The notes below the pieces were generated by a model. The model had not been told where the DNA came from. It made no database searches and saw only the letters and a list, made by a program, of their open reading frames with translations. A program made the translations under genes and the position numbers. Below, one piece after another: positions 45,501 through 50,869 of a DNA stretch of 64,000 bases. The DNA is taken from the NCBI GenBank assembly GCA_033239525.1, contig BSYO01000020.1, forward strand, positions 12,278,308 to 12,342,307. The letters run 5' to 3'. Each line of letters begins with the position of its first letter. Positions within the stretch are counted from its first letter, which is position 1. The stretch comes from Nepenthes gracilis. Taxonomy: Eukaryota; Streptophyta; Magnoliopsida; Caryophyllales; Nepenthaceae.

Positions 45501-47436
45501 GTATCTTCAATATATCATACCAAAAACCAAACTAGAGGTTTGTCAGGATCAGTGATTTGATGTCACATGATCCTGTGAAAAATCCCTAACTTACCAACTT
45601 GAAAAACGAACGGGTCTTCAATCAATTATTGGAGGAACCACACATCTGATCAATATATGACAGTCACTAGTTTGACAAATTATTAGTTAAAGATTTCAAG
45701 GTGCTTCTACACAAGTATTGATAATTATCATTTAATTCTCATGGCTTTTCACAGGTTTCTCTTATTGTGGTCTATATTAGCTTCAAAACATCTAAGTAAA
45801 ATCTTGGATCAGCAGACGAGCTCCTTCGACACAAAAACTATGATATCTGCAACAAGTTGCTGCGCTGAAACAGTATGGAGAATTCCCAATCTTTTTGTTT
45901 TTACAATTCTAACCCATAACTGAACCCAATATGTCCTTGTCTCAAACTGCCATAGTTGGAGTCTCTTAAAGCATGTGAATTTACTCAGCATGCAAAATAG
46001 TATTTTCCCGACAGAGGTCAATATACAATGATTGAGCCAAAACCCAAGTTAAAGTCCACCTCATTCCACATTGTTGTTGAGGAAATCTGGAAAGATAAAA
46101 CCTTTTCCCTAATGTTATGATTTATGCTAACATAAATTCCCATGGAGATTCAGGGAAGGATTGAATGAAAAAAGTTTCCTTGTCAGGCAGAAAGAAGCAC
46201 CAATGGAAACTCATGAACCAACAGAACCTAATAAATACAAAATCCTGATGCCATAATATGTACTAGCAGGTAATTTGAATTATACAAAAAAACTGAAATA
46301 TTTGCATTGCAATAATTTCAGCTCCTTAAACTCAGAGCACTTCTGAATTCTACAAGAAACCATGGAAAGTTTTTACCAATATAATATCACAGAAATAGTC
46401 AAAAAGTATAAATTGTAAAGACTAGCCATTATCATGACACTGATAACAGCTACTGGATAACGGAAGATGAACATAAACCCAAATTCCATAAGAATCTTCA
46501 CAAGCCTAAAATGCAAGAAAATTTGTGAAAAAAAATCAGGGTAAATTAGTATCACATATTCACAAAGACATTGAAAATTTCCTCAAGAAAATACCATCAC
46601 AGATAATATAGATCACTTTCAGACAACACTATCAAGGAAGGAAATTAATGAATCCAAATCAAAACCTGTGCCATTAACTAAGGTTGGGTACATGAATTAT
46701 TCAACTTTCATGTATGCCATTTCTGAATGAATCAAAATCTCACGTTAGGGAAAAGGGAAAGGGAGAGTAAAAAAGACCTCAAGAAAGATTCCTAAGAGAA
46801 CAAAAATGCAATCAAAAACCAATACCCATCACCGACTTGGTTATTGAAACGATTATGATCAACCTTGAAAAGCTATCACAGAAAATGAAAGCAAGAATCA
46901 TCGATTGGATCTCTTTAAATCCAGAATTTCCTTTCTAAAAGCAAAAGCAAGCGTATTTCACTTCCATGCTCGCCTAGTAGTAATCTAAAAATTTAATTAT
47001 CCGACGGGCAATCGCCCCCATATAAGCAGTGTATATCCATCATAAAATGTCGATCGAAGGCCATATACAGACTCGATCATAATGCAACAGCGCGGGACGT
47101 TTGATTTATCCACATGACTAATATCGCACGAAACATGGCTAACGACTAATCTACTGTTCAGCAACTGATACCAAAACTTCCATACATAACTCCTGTCCTT
47201 CAATCAACGAATTTGGTTTGCATTTGTAATCCAATAAAAGAAAAACAGAGAGAATCAAGGTTTCCGTCGAGTTATATATTATAGCCAATTTTCACATAAA
47301 AACGCGAGCATAAAAATTGTGAAACTCACATTTTATTTACAATCCTAGATCTAGAATCGGGATGGAGCTGATTCCGCCAATCACTAGCGCCCAGGGCTGG
47401 CTCAGCTTGAGGCGGTGGCAAATTATTTGTATCCAT
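493..47436 (-). CDS. MED15: MED15-like Mediator tail subunit (KIX domain), whole visible gene span
   Basis: MED15 is a tail subunit of the nuclear Mediator complex; its KIX domain binds activation domains and passes the signal to RNA polymerase II. Five exons on the minus strand (47330-47436, 20481-20592, 20215-20338, 11964-12028, 493-564; 107, 112, 124, 65 and 72 nt) join in phase into 160 codons without a stop. Residues about 19-88 are the KIX domain, with [32 protein letters not shown] and [12 protein letters not shown] all present. Residues 127-160 match the conserved later block of plant MED15 (QEEVYQK, YFTDLN, ELQQ). Plant MED15 normally has several hundred glutamine-rich residues between these two blocks; none were found here and the exons are phase-compatible without them. 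The gene continues past the left edge. Introns hold many retrotransposons. It could be expressed, a short paralogue, or a decaying copy; nothing in the visible exons is broken. Confidence 0.88.
565..3410. other. Intronic stretch, no gene recognised
   Basis: AT-rich sequence of MED15 intron 4. Short open frames (for example 2065-2325 on plus and 2789-3049 on minus) have no motif that I recognise and are probably chance. A long terminal repeat of the copia relic that follows could end near 3290-3400, but I could not find its second copy. Confidence 0.5.
3411..5110 (+). mobile_element. Ty1/copia retrotransposon relic, internally deleted
   Basis: Three copia segments follow one another with many stops and frameshifts. 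At 3416-4010 is gag, starting MTSTITKY and including [11 protein letters not shown], then a segment with LTAEFNE and later [19 protein letters not shown]. At 4398-4850 is the protease and pre-integrase region, with [16 protein letters not shown] where an intact protease has a DSGA-type active site, and [14 protein letters not shown]. At about 4945-5040 is the C-terminal RNase H piece [20 protein letters not shown]. Integrase, reverse transcriptase and most of RNase H are missing between the last two. The order matches copia, not gypsy. It cannot be active. Confidence 0.82.
4572..4715 (+). repeat. 72-bp tandem duplication inside the copia protease region
   Basis: Copies at 4572-4643 and 4644-4715 both begin GTTTGTCCT and end TTTAACCTATTAT plus T/C T. 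They differ at several positions, so the duplication is old. It is 24 codons long and keeps frame; the encoded stretch corresponds to the VLYVPKFPFNLLSVSKLT region normally present once in copia. Confidence 0.75.
5111..6167. other. Non-coding stretch with homopolymer tracts
   Basis: Contains an A-run near 5177 and a T-run near 5740, and several short open frames without recognisable motifs (5259-5504, 5705-5938). I see no gene or intact repeat here. Confidence 0.45.
6176..7502 (+). mobile_element. hAT-type DNA transposon remnant: 5' end and BED-finger fragment
   Basis: The left end CTACGAAGCACGGACACT resembles the terminus of the 526-bp element at 35382-35907 (CTAAGAAGTATGGACATT). From 6215 to 6400 runs a degenerate array of GGACACGT/CGACACGT units, like the subterminal repeats of hAT elements. 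Near 6620-6840 is a leader with repeated GGCCTAGGGTTT-type phrases. At 7300-7500 a plus-strand frame reads [20 protein letters not shown] then ISACKKI and later [15 protein letters not shown], the N-terminal BED zinc-finger region of plant hAT transposases, with one stop. The catalytic domain and the right end were not found. The link between the end and the BED fragment rests on their order and spacing. Confidence 0.62.
6215..6400. repeat. Degenerate GGACACG/GACACGT repeat array
   Basis: The motif GACACGT and one-base variants (GACACGA, GATACGT, GACATGT) recur many times in about 185 bp, in direct orientation for the most part. It produces a spurious 69-residue minus-strand frame full of Cys and Pro. 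A weaker version occurs in the related element at 35382-35907. Confidence 0.65.
7602..7636. repeat. (TA)n(CA)n microsatellite
   Basis: Alternating TA for about 18 bases, then ACACACACACA and ATATAG. Confidence 0.9.
8348..10264 (+). mobile_element. Ty3/gypsy LTR, copy E (plus orientation)
   Basis: Starts TGTAAGGATCGAGTTTTAAC and ends GGATTGGTGTTACA, a 1,917-bp unit. It shares its layout with the LTRs of the chromodomain gypsy element at 52257-60101: a TGTAAGG start, a GC-rich block with CTCGAG and GCGCC phrases (8460-8610), a GAGAGA-rich stretch, a TATA motif GGGTTATAAGTATG near 9468, a 3' block TTTTACTAACCCTTCAA, and a TTACA end. No internal domain adjoins it. The 5-bp flanks (TAAAC and GCCAC) do not match, so this is not a clean solo LTR; recombination between two elements or decay could explain it. 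Confidence 0.68.
10265..11963. other. Intronic stretch, no gene recognised
   Basis: Two overlapping plus-strand frames (10952-11224 and 11203-11415) lack any motif I recognise. A T-run occurs near 11552. The sequence ends at the donor of MED15 exon 4. Confidence 0.45.
11964..12028 (-). CDS. MED15: MED15 exon 4, second conserved block
   Basis: A pyrimidine-rich tract ending TTCTGGAAG|CT forms the acceptor, and the donor is CAGAAG|GTAATA. The exon encodes residues 115-136, including [19 protein letters not shown]. Plant MED15 has AQT-x-NGxDWQEEVYQKIK at this point, so the Trp-Gln of the family is Arg-Gln here. The exon ends in phase 0, which fits the next one. Confidence 0.78.
12029..20214. 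other. MED15 intron 3, no gene recognised
   Basis: About 8.2 kb of mostly AT-rich sequence. Open frames at 12958-13318 (both strands), 14596-14829, 16566-16757 and 17235-17552 have no motif I could place; the last contains repeated TTGCAAATT phrases. A decayed coding-like patch may exist near 14260-14500 on plus. No LTR pair with target duplication was seen. Any glutamine-rich MED15 exons would be expected here, but no CAG/CAA-rich open exon on the minus strand was found. Confidence 0.45.
20215..20338 (-). CDS. MED15: MED15 exon 3, end of KIX domain
   Basis: The acceptor is GATCTCAG|TCA and the donor TTTGG|GTAATC. It encodes residues 74-114: [17 protein letters not shown], the last KIX helix, followed by a Ser/Asn/Pro linker. 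One base (G) is left over. That G completes an Ala codon with the CT that opens the exon at 12028, so the two exons can be joined directly. Confidence 0.9.
20481..20592 (-). CDS. MED15: MED15 exon 2, KIX core
   Basis: The acceptor is TTGTAG|A and the donor CAG|GTCTTC. The exon encodes residues 37-73, beginning [15 protein letters not shown] and ending [11 protein letters not shown]. This is the most conserved stretch of the plant KIX domain and is almost unchanged from the family pattern. It lies 26.7 kb from exon 1. Confidence 0.93.
20593..21767. other. Intronic stretch before the nested copia block
   Basis: No repeat or gene recognised. The last five bases AGAGC (21763-21767) are the left target-site duplication of the copia element that follows. 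Confidence 0.5.
22369..23857 (+). other. Interior of the non-autonomous element: GC-rich and simple-sequence DNA
   Basis: At 22660-22925 the base composition turns GC-rich, with CCGCCGCCGCC, and phrases such as AAACCCTAG and GAAACCCTAAATG that are typical of plant gene leaders. At 23000-23165 are CTTC- and TCGCC-type triplet runs, at 23228-23457 a purine run. From 23460 to 23857 ordinary mixed sequence includes a 95-codon frame (23573-23860) that I cannot assign. The open frames on both strands over the low-complexity part follow from composition and are not credible proteins. A captured host-gene fragment is possible. Confidence 0.6.
23228..23457. repeat. Polypurine low-complexity tract
   Basis: About 230 bases almost entirely A and G on plus, including a GAGAGAGAGAGAGAG run near 23304 and an A-run near 23418. 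It lies inside the non-autonomous element and creates long false Lys/Arg or Phe/Leu frames. Confidence 0.92.
24341..24354 (+). other. Primer binding site of the copia relic
   Basis: TGGTATCAGAGCCC follows the LTR end TTGACA directly and is complementary to the 3' end of initiator tRNA-Met, the usual primer in plant copia elements. Confidence 0.9.
24647..26763 (-). mobile_element. Ty3/gypsy solo LTR, copy A
   Basis: In minus orientation it starts TGTAAGGTACGAGTTCCAAA (26763) and ends GTCCGGGGATGTGATA (24647). Flanks are AACCC at 24642-24646 and AACCC at 26765-26769, with one extra A at the junction. Layout is that of copies B-E: a TGTAAGG start, a block rich in GAGCG and CGTGTC phrases (26400-26640), a TATA motif in TGTATAATAGCTC or ACAGGGTTATATG near 25480, and a TTTACTAACCCA block. 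No internal domain is present. It interrupts the copia gag near ATGTCATCAACCC. Confidence 0.82.
26770..30430 (+). pseudogene. Copia gag remnant of the 21768-33114 element
   Basis: The readable part is 29680-30430, interrupted by copy B LTR to its left. It contains [29 protein letters not shown] and [12 protein letters not shown], and near 30310-30410 a double zinc knuckle [10 protein letters not shown] then [15 protein letters not shown]. Both match the copia gag with two CCHC-type fingers; in the first one a Tyr replaces the last Cys. Several stops and frameshifts are present. 26770-27120 is probably leader or gag of the same element but has little recognisable sequence. Confidence 0.75.
27126..29638 (-). 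mobile_element. Ty3/gypsy solo LTR, copy B
   Basis: In minus orientation it starts TGTAAGACCTGAGTCTTTGA (29638) and ends TCTGGGACGTGATA (27126). Flanks are AAAAT at 27121-27125 and 29639-29643, a perfect 5-bp duplication. It is 2,513 bp, longer than copies A, C and E. It has the TATA motif GTAGGGTTATATGTAGACG near 28190 and a GC-rich block with CAAGCGCG near 29450. Its separate duplication shows an insertion independent of copy A. Confidence 0.87.
30540..32130 (+). pseudogene. Copia protease and integrase remnant
   Basis: At 30590-30850 are [23 protein letters not shown] and [17 protein letters not shown], matching the stretch after the copia protease active site; the Asp of the active site is lost. 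At 30970-31170 a frame reads [22 protein letters not shown], the pre-integrase domain. At 31172-31495 another reads [20 protein letters not shown] then [20 protein letters not shown], the integrase core. Pieces of its C-terminal end are at 31560-31990. Frames change several times. Confidence 0.75.
32150..32920 (+). pseudogene. Copia reverse transcriptase stub and RNase H remnant
   Basis: [19 protein letters not shown] at 32163-32219 is the start of copia RT (normally GCKWVY). The rest of RT is deleted except short patches up to 32460. RNase H resumes at 32520 with [38 protein letters not shown] and [11 protein letters not shown] in different frames. The purine tract TTGAGCGGGA at 32912 leads into the 3' LTR. 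Confidence 0.75.
32921..33114 (+). repeat. 3' LTR of the copia relic
   Basis: About 194 bp, beginning near ATATCAGCAGG and ending CCAATTGGCA, followed by the AGAGC duplication at 33115-33119. The start is set by comparison with the split 5' LTR and may be off by a few bases. Confidence 0.85.
33120..35373. other. Intronic stretch, no gene recognised
   Basis: Includes A-rich runs near 33465-33495 and a T-run near 33560. Minus frames 33140-33331 and 34692-34922 and the plus frame 34370-34621 show no motif I know. The eight bases ATTTTAAA at 35374-35381 are the left duplication of the following MITE. Confidence 0.45.
35382..35907. mobile_element. hAT-type MITE, 526 bp, with 8-bp target duplication
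   Basis: Terminal inverted repeats are CTAAGAAATACAAACACT at the left and the complement of CTAAGAAGTATGGACATT at the right, with the outer seven bases identical. ATTTTAAA flanks it on both sides (35374-35381 and 35908-35915); an 8-bp duplication is the mark of the hAT superfamily. The interior is AT-rich, with ACAC/GACAC phrases near each end and no transposase. The right end resembles the terminus at 6176, where a BED-finger fragment follows. Confidence 0.85.
35916..37085. other. Intronic stretch, no gene recognised
   Basis: A C-rich segment at 36005-36090 (CCTCCCCTTCCCC) is followed by AT-rich sequence. The frame 36565-36756 has no recognised motif. Confidence 0.45.
37089..39170 (+). mobile_element. 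Ty3/gypsy relic reduced to LTRs and gag
   Basis: Two similar segments, 37089-37345 and 38935-39170, share ATAAGGTTGTTTACC/ATAAGGTTATTTACC, ACAATGATAA, TTGATTTTA, TTTTATTTCAT and GTATTATAGTGA, and look like the LTRs. A primer-site-like TTGATACCACTGAGATC follows the first near 37428. Between them, frames on plus at 37810-38300 read [20 protein letters not shown], then after a shift [14 protein letters not shown] and [13 protein letters not shown], the gypsy gag capsid region. No protease, RT or integrase follows: the element lost pol. Short LTRs suggest a small chromovirus-type element, but this is inference. No target duplication was identified. Confidence 0.68.
39266..39815 (-). repeat. 3' LTR of the minus-strand copia
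   Basis: In minus orientation it starts TGTGAAGCCATAACTCCTCC at 39815, after a purine-rich AAAGTGGTGAAA. It ends near 39266. Boundaries come from comparison with 44578-45132. Confidence 0.78.
39830..41220 (-). pseudogene. Copia reverse transcriptase and RNase H remnant
   Basis: RT begins near 41200 with [20 protein letters not shown] and [12 protein letters not shown]. The region of the RT active site is decayed or lost. RT ends near 40550 with [20 protein letters not shown]. RNase H remains include SGRFVR and, near 39900-39960, [20 protein letters not shown], the family NPADMLTK block. Confidence 0.78.
41220..42460 (-). pseudogene. Copia integrase remnant
   Basis: Shifted minus frames give [20 protein letters not shown] near 42130, then [13 protein letters not shown] and [20 protein letters not shown] near 41900-42000, matching the integrase core with its second Asp and PQQNGVAER motif. 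Further down are [15 protein letters not shown] antisense shadows; the sense strand reads [20 protein letters not shown], the integrase C-terminal region. Confidence 0.8.
42466..42880 (-). pseudogene. Copia protease and pre-integrase remnant
   Basis: The 92-codon frame 42466-42744 reads [20 protein letters not shown], then [20 protein letters not shown] and [14 protein letters not shown], matching the copia protease downstream of its active site. Upstream, shifted frames give SVEHVVS-FECSFH, where the family has WxLDSACSYH; the catalytic Asp is lost. Confidence 0.82.
42884..43819 (-). mobile_element. Solo copia LTR with CTTTT duplication (936 bp)
   Basis: It starts TGTTGGGG and ends CCCCAACA, a perfect 8-bp terminal inverted repeat, and is flanked by CTTTT at 42879-42883 and 43820-43824. 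There is no internal domain. In minus orientation a TATA motif CTATATATATATGG near 43374 is followed by GAGAG-rich leader DNA and by GGTCTTGTAACCTATTTCAC and AAATCTCGTGTGTCTCTC, phrases usual near the 3' end of copia LTRs. It is GC-richer than its surroundings. The frames here (for example 43116-43496, 43554-43820) are not genes. Its clean duplication suggests a recent event, insertion followed by LTR-LTR recombination. Confidence 0.92.
43825..44480 (-). pseudogene. Copia gag remnant
   Basis: Minus-strand frames read [39 protein letters not shown] and PYMTKS, the typical N-terminal gag of TNT1-like copia (ALSTIRLCL...LWxxLExLYMTKS). A stop follows MTKSQ, then shifted frames with LCQL. Confidence 0.8.
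44578..45132 (-). repeat. 5' LTR of the minus-strand copia
   Basis: In minus orientation it starts TGTTGCGAAGATATAACTAC at 45132 and ends beside the primer site near 44578. It aligns along its length with 39266-39815. Confidence 0.82.
45133..47329. other. 5'-most part of MED15 intron 1, no gene recognised
   Basis: AT-rich, single-copy-looking sequence from the copia end to the exon 1 donor. No repeat pair or coding motif was seen. This is probably the original intron sequence next to exon 1. Confidence 0.5.
47330..47436 (-). CDS. MED15: MED15 coding exon 1, start codon and N-terminal KIX segment
   Basis: The ATG is at 47436-47434 and an in-frame TAA lies just upstream, so this is the first possible start in frame. 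The exon encodes residues 1-35 plus two bases of codon 36: a proline-rich leader ([10 protein letters not shown]) followed by [18 protein letters not shown], the usual first helix of the plant MED15 KIX domain. The donor reads AT|GTGAGT. The leftover AT joins an A from exon 2 to make Ile, restoring the family sequence NKIMETL. Confidence 0.9.
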
Positions 47437-47715
47437 GAAAAATTAGCAACGAATTCCCCTCAAAAATTCATCAGAATCATCATAACGGCGAATCGCTCCA
47501 CAGAAACAATCACTCCGATCAGAGTGAAGAAGAAAGTAACGCAAAAATTAAACAAAACCCAGTAGCCCCGAGGCTATGAGAATATGGAACAAGAAAAATT
47601 CAAAGATGCTCCAGCAATTCAATCCGTATCGACTTCAAAAAATTAGTAATTTTTGAACTCACCGAAATTTTAATGGTTTGAGTGAATTCTAATTGCTATT
47701 ATTTTACTATAAATA
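47437..47715 (-). promoter_or_regulatory. Presumed MED15 5' leader and proximal promoter
   Basis: 279 bp separate the MED15 ATG from the left LTR of the copia at 47716. On minus, TTTCG|GTGAGT near 47655 looks like a splice donor, so a leader intron is possible. No clear TATA box was seen in these bases. A normal plant promoter would extend into the LTR, so transcription either starts within this short stretch or uses LTR sequence. Confidence 0.4.
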
Positions 47716-48457
47716 TGTTAGGATATAGGTTACTCTCGTATGGATTCTATACATATTTAACGTGTCATTTGAGAATTTGTACAATAATGCACACAGATTG
47801 TATTGATCTAAGAAAATTACTGAAGAGCACACGAATATACCTAACAAGCGCATAAGCGCCAAATCTAAATTGGAGAGCATCCGAGGAGTGTCCGATGGAC
47901 GTTCGAATGGGATTTCCAAATTGTCTAGCCCTAGGCAGGCGGTTATGCGTAGATCACAATGGGTTGGTACTCGAGCTCCATTCTCAGTATAAAAATGTCT
48001 GGCGTATTTTAAGATTCACAACTTTATAATTTCTGAAACCTAGAGTGCCGACTTTGTCAAAAAAAGAAAAAAAATGAAAAGAAAAATAAGAAGAGGAAGA
48101 TTTGAGCATACGAGTAAGTTTCAAATCATGTTACAATATCCACCGACTTTGGGTATGCTGTTCTTGAAATTGAGAAGAATATTTTATCAGTCTTATTTCT
48201 TCTCTTTTATATTATATTTATTATTACTTCAGTTTATTTGTTACAATATGTTGTGTTCTTATATTTATTGATATTGTATAACCGAATTTATATTAATAGT
48301 AGATATATTTCGGACGTATCATCCTGTAATTTTTTACTATCTAAAAAAAGTTTTCCACGTAAAATTGGGTATTTTTCATTATTTGTAATTATTATTTATT
48401 TTTTATGTGCCAATTATTATTTCCTTACCGTTTAAATAAGCGGTTCATGTTCCAACA
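47716..48457 (+). repeat. 5' LTR of the TNT1-like copia
   Basis: Starts TGTTAGGATATAGG and ends TGTTCCAACA, 742 bp. It shares with the 3' LTR AAATGTCTG, AACCTAGAGT/ACCTAGAGTA, AATTGAGAAGAATATT, TTTATTTGTTACA and other runs. It lies 279 bp upstream of MED15, pointing away. Confidence 0.9.
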
Positions 48458-48524
48458 AGTTGCATAAAAAAGATAGTTATTAGTGTCATATATTGAAACT
48501 TATTTAAATCAAATGAGGTTGGAA

Positions 48525-49320
48525 ACAAAATGGTTTATTTGAATTGCACAAATTATAACATTTGGATGAGCAAGATTAAGATTTGTTATTTGTTAAAGCG
48601 ATGTATTTTTCGATGTTTGCTACGCAGAAGTTTGAGTCGGAATCTAATGAGAGATAGACTTTTGAATATGAACAAGTTTGTAGCTATATTTGAGATTTCG
48701 TCGACGATAATGTATATAATTACATTCGGAATGAAATAAATGTAAAAATGTTATAAGAGAAGCTTGTGACGCTCTATACTTCAAAAAATACCAATTGATG
48801 AAATTGATATGAATGAAATACAAGAAGAGCATGCTAATAGCTGATCACTTAAATAAATTTCAAGAATGTGCAAACTAATTGAGTGGTATGGGTCACCTTA
48901 TATGACTCATGGAAAGTGATACAAATCACCATTGCTAATACCATTCCAAATAGCGTGGTGACTCCAGAAATAACAAAGAGAGCAGTGCTGAATCGGGACA
49001 TTGATCACAGGGCTCTTCTTCTTCACACACCGAAGTGCTAGCCTCTAAATCATGGAGAAGGAATAAAGAGCAAGGCCCTAAATCTAATGAGAAGAGTCGA
49101 TGTAAGTTATGATCAATGTGTCAAAACCTTAAGTGACACCACTATGAAAAAAAAGGAATACATCAAAAAGTATTATTATAAGTGGAAGTGTGAAAATTTT
49201 GATGGGAATGAGAAAAAAGTTAACAAGGCTCAAGATGAGGAGAGAGTCTCAATTGTTAACAAGGCTGACCTTGTATTTATATGCAAGGAAGATGAGGTGA
49301 TCAATCCAATGAATCATGAA
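48525..49320 (+). pseudogene. Copia gag remnant
   Basis: Begins LNCTNYNIWMSKIKICYLLK, the family LNGTNYxxWKxxM start. Further pieces are LADHLNKFQ, LYDSWKVIQITIANTIPNSV and a zinc-knuckle remnant near 49130-49190 (HHYEKKGIHQK, originally C-x2-C-x4-H). A frame 49087-49329 covers the rest. Confidence 0.8.
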
Positions 49321-49321
49321 A

Positions 49322-49620
49322 AAAATTAGGTGGTGCAAGTGATGCCTCACCCCACATCACGAAGGGAATTCTTCATGCTTTACACTTCCAGTAATTTTGG
49401 AATATTAAAAATGAAAAATAAAGGCACATTCCGAATTGTCGGTTATGATAACGTGTGCATTATCACCAACAATGAAACCAAACCACAATTGAGGGATGTA
49501 CAACATGTCTCGGACATTAGGCTGAATCTTATTTCAATGGGGAAGCTCGATGATGAAGGGTTTTGCAACACTTTCTGTGAAGATGTATGGAAGTTGACTA
49601 AATGATCTTTAGTAGTTGCC
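49322..49620 (+). pseudogene. Copia protease remnant
   Basis: The frame reads VMPHPTSRREFFMLYTSSNF, then GYDNVCIITNNETKPQLRDV and IRLNLISMGKLDDEGFCNTF. This is the copia protease after the DSGAS active site, which is not preserved (a stop precedes WCK-like VVQ). Confidence 0.88.
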
Positions 49621-50869
49621 TAGGGAAAGAAAGTTTTCAACTTGTATGTATTACAAGCCATAATTTCAATTCGAGATGTGTATGTTTCAAGAAGTATTAG
49701 TCTTCTGATTTGTAGCACCGACAATTGAGCCACTTAAGGGAAAATGGGCTAAATTATTTAGATAAGAACTTTCTTCAGAGTGTGAAGAAAGCTAAACTGA
49801 AGACTTACTCTCATTACATGGCGGGGAAGTAACGGTGAGTTTTATTCCACAAGAAATCGTCCAAGAGAAAGGTAGATCTTTTTGAATTGGTTCACACTGA
49901 CATATGTAACCCTTTCAAGGTGAAGATTCTCGGAGGAGTACTTTATTTCATCACATTTATTGATGATTATGTTAAGAAAGTTGTGAGTGTATCTGCTAAA
50001 ATCAAATGATCAAGCTCATGATATTTTTGAGTAATTTCATACCCTGGTGGAGATACAAATGGGGAAGAAGTTGAAGTGCATCTAGAGTGATAACGGCGAA
50101 AAGTATATTGAAGCATTCAGCGTGTATTATCGAACCCACGAAATTCGACACCAAAGGACTTTGCCTACCGCAACTGAACAGTATGACTAAATGGATGAAT
50201 AAGACGTTGATCGAAAGAATTCGCTATGTGTTTTTGGAGGCGAAGCTTCCTTGTTCATTTTAGGGAGAAGCCTAGGATGTTGTGACTCACGTAATCGATT
50301 TATCACCAAGCGGTCCACTAAATGGGGAAATATCAAAGAAGGTGTGGTCTGAAAATGAAGTATCCTATAACGACTTATGCGTGTCTAGTACAAATCCTTT
50401 GTCAACATCCCTAAGGATGAGAGGTCCAAATTGGAGTCGAAGACAAGACAATATATCTTTCTCAGTTATGAGAAATATGAATTGGAATATTGGTTCTACA
50501 ATCTAATAGAGAAGAAGTTTGTTCAATCAAGGAATGTGGTATTCGTCGAGGATGACACAATTGAAGATATCGGCAAAGTGACAAAGGTCGTTTCCAACTA
50601 TAATAACAACCAATTTTGTGACACAAATCTCAAATCCTTAATATCGATACTTGTTCGTAATGAAGACAGTGATCAAGCCAATGCTGATGAGGAAGAAGAC
50701 CGTGCAATTCCTACGCTTGATGGAGAAGATGACGTTGTTTTCCATGATGTTGCTGAACTCGCCAGGACTATTCCACTCTGATTATCCAAAAGAAATCGAA
50801 GGTTCTCTATTTGTCTATCGGTTGATGAGTGCGTGCTGCTTACTAATGAAGAGAACCCAAAAGTTTTAC
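49621..50869 (+). pseudogene. Copia integrase remnant and linker
   Basis: Frames read KKVFNLYVLQAI, then KKSSKRKVDLFELVHTDI, GGVLYFITFIDDYVKK (integrase core), HVIDLSPSGPLNGEI, and in frame 50431-50781 KTRQYIFLSYEKYELEYWFY and RNVVFVEDDTIEDI. RNRRFSICLSVDECVLLTNE at about 50790-50850 is the integrase-RT linker. The copia sequence stops near 50870. Confidence 0.87.

Larger units (their letters stand above)
20593..47329 (-). other. Giant first intron of MED15 (26,737 bp)
   Basis: This intron is bounded by AT|GTGAGT at 47329 and TTGTAG|A at 20593. It contains, in window order, the nested copia block 21768-33114, the hAT-type MITE 35382-35907, the gypsy gag relic 37089-39170 and the minus-strand copia 39266-45132 with its solo LTR. 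Copia coding parts lie in both orientations relative to the gene. The remaining 8 kb or so is AT-rich sequence without a recognised gene. Confidence 0.82.
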
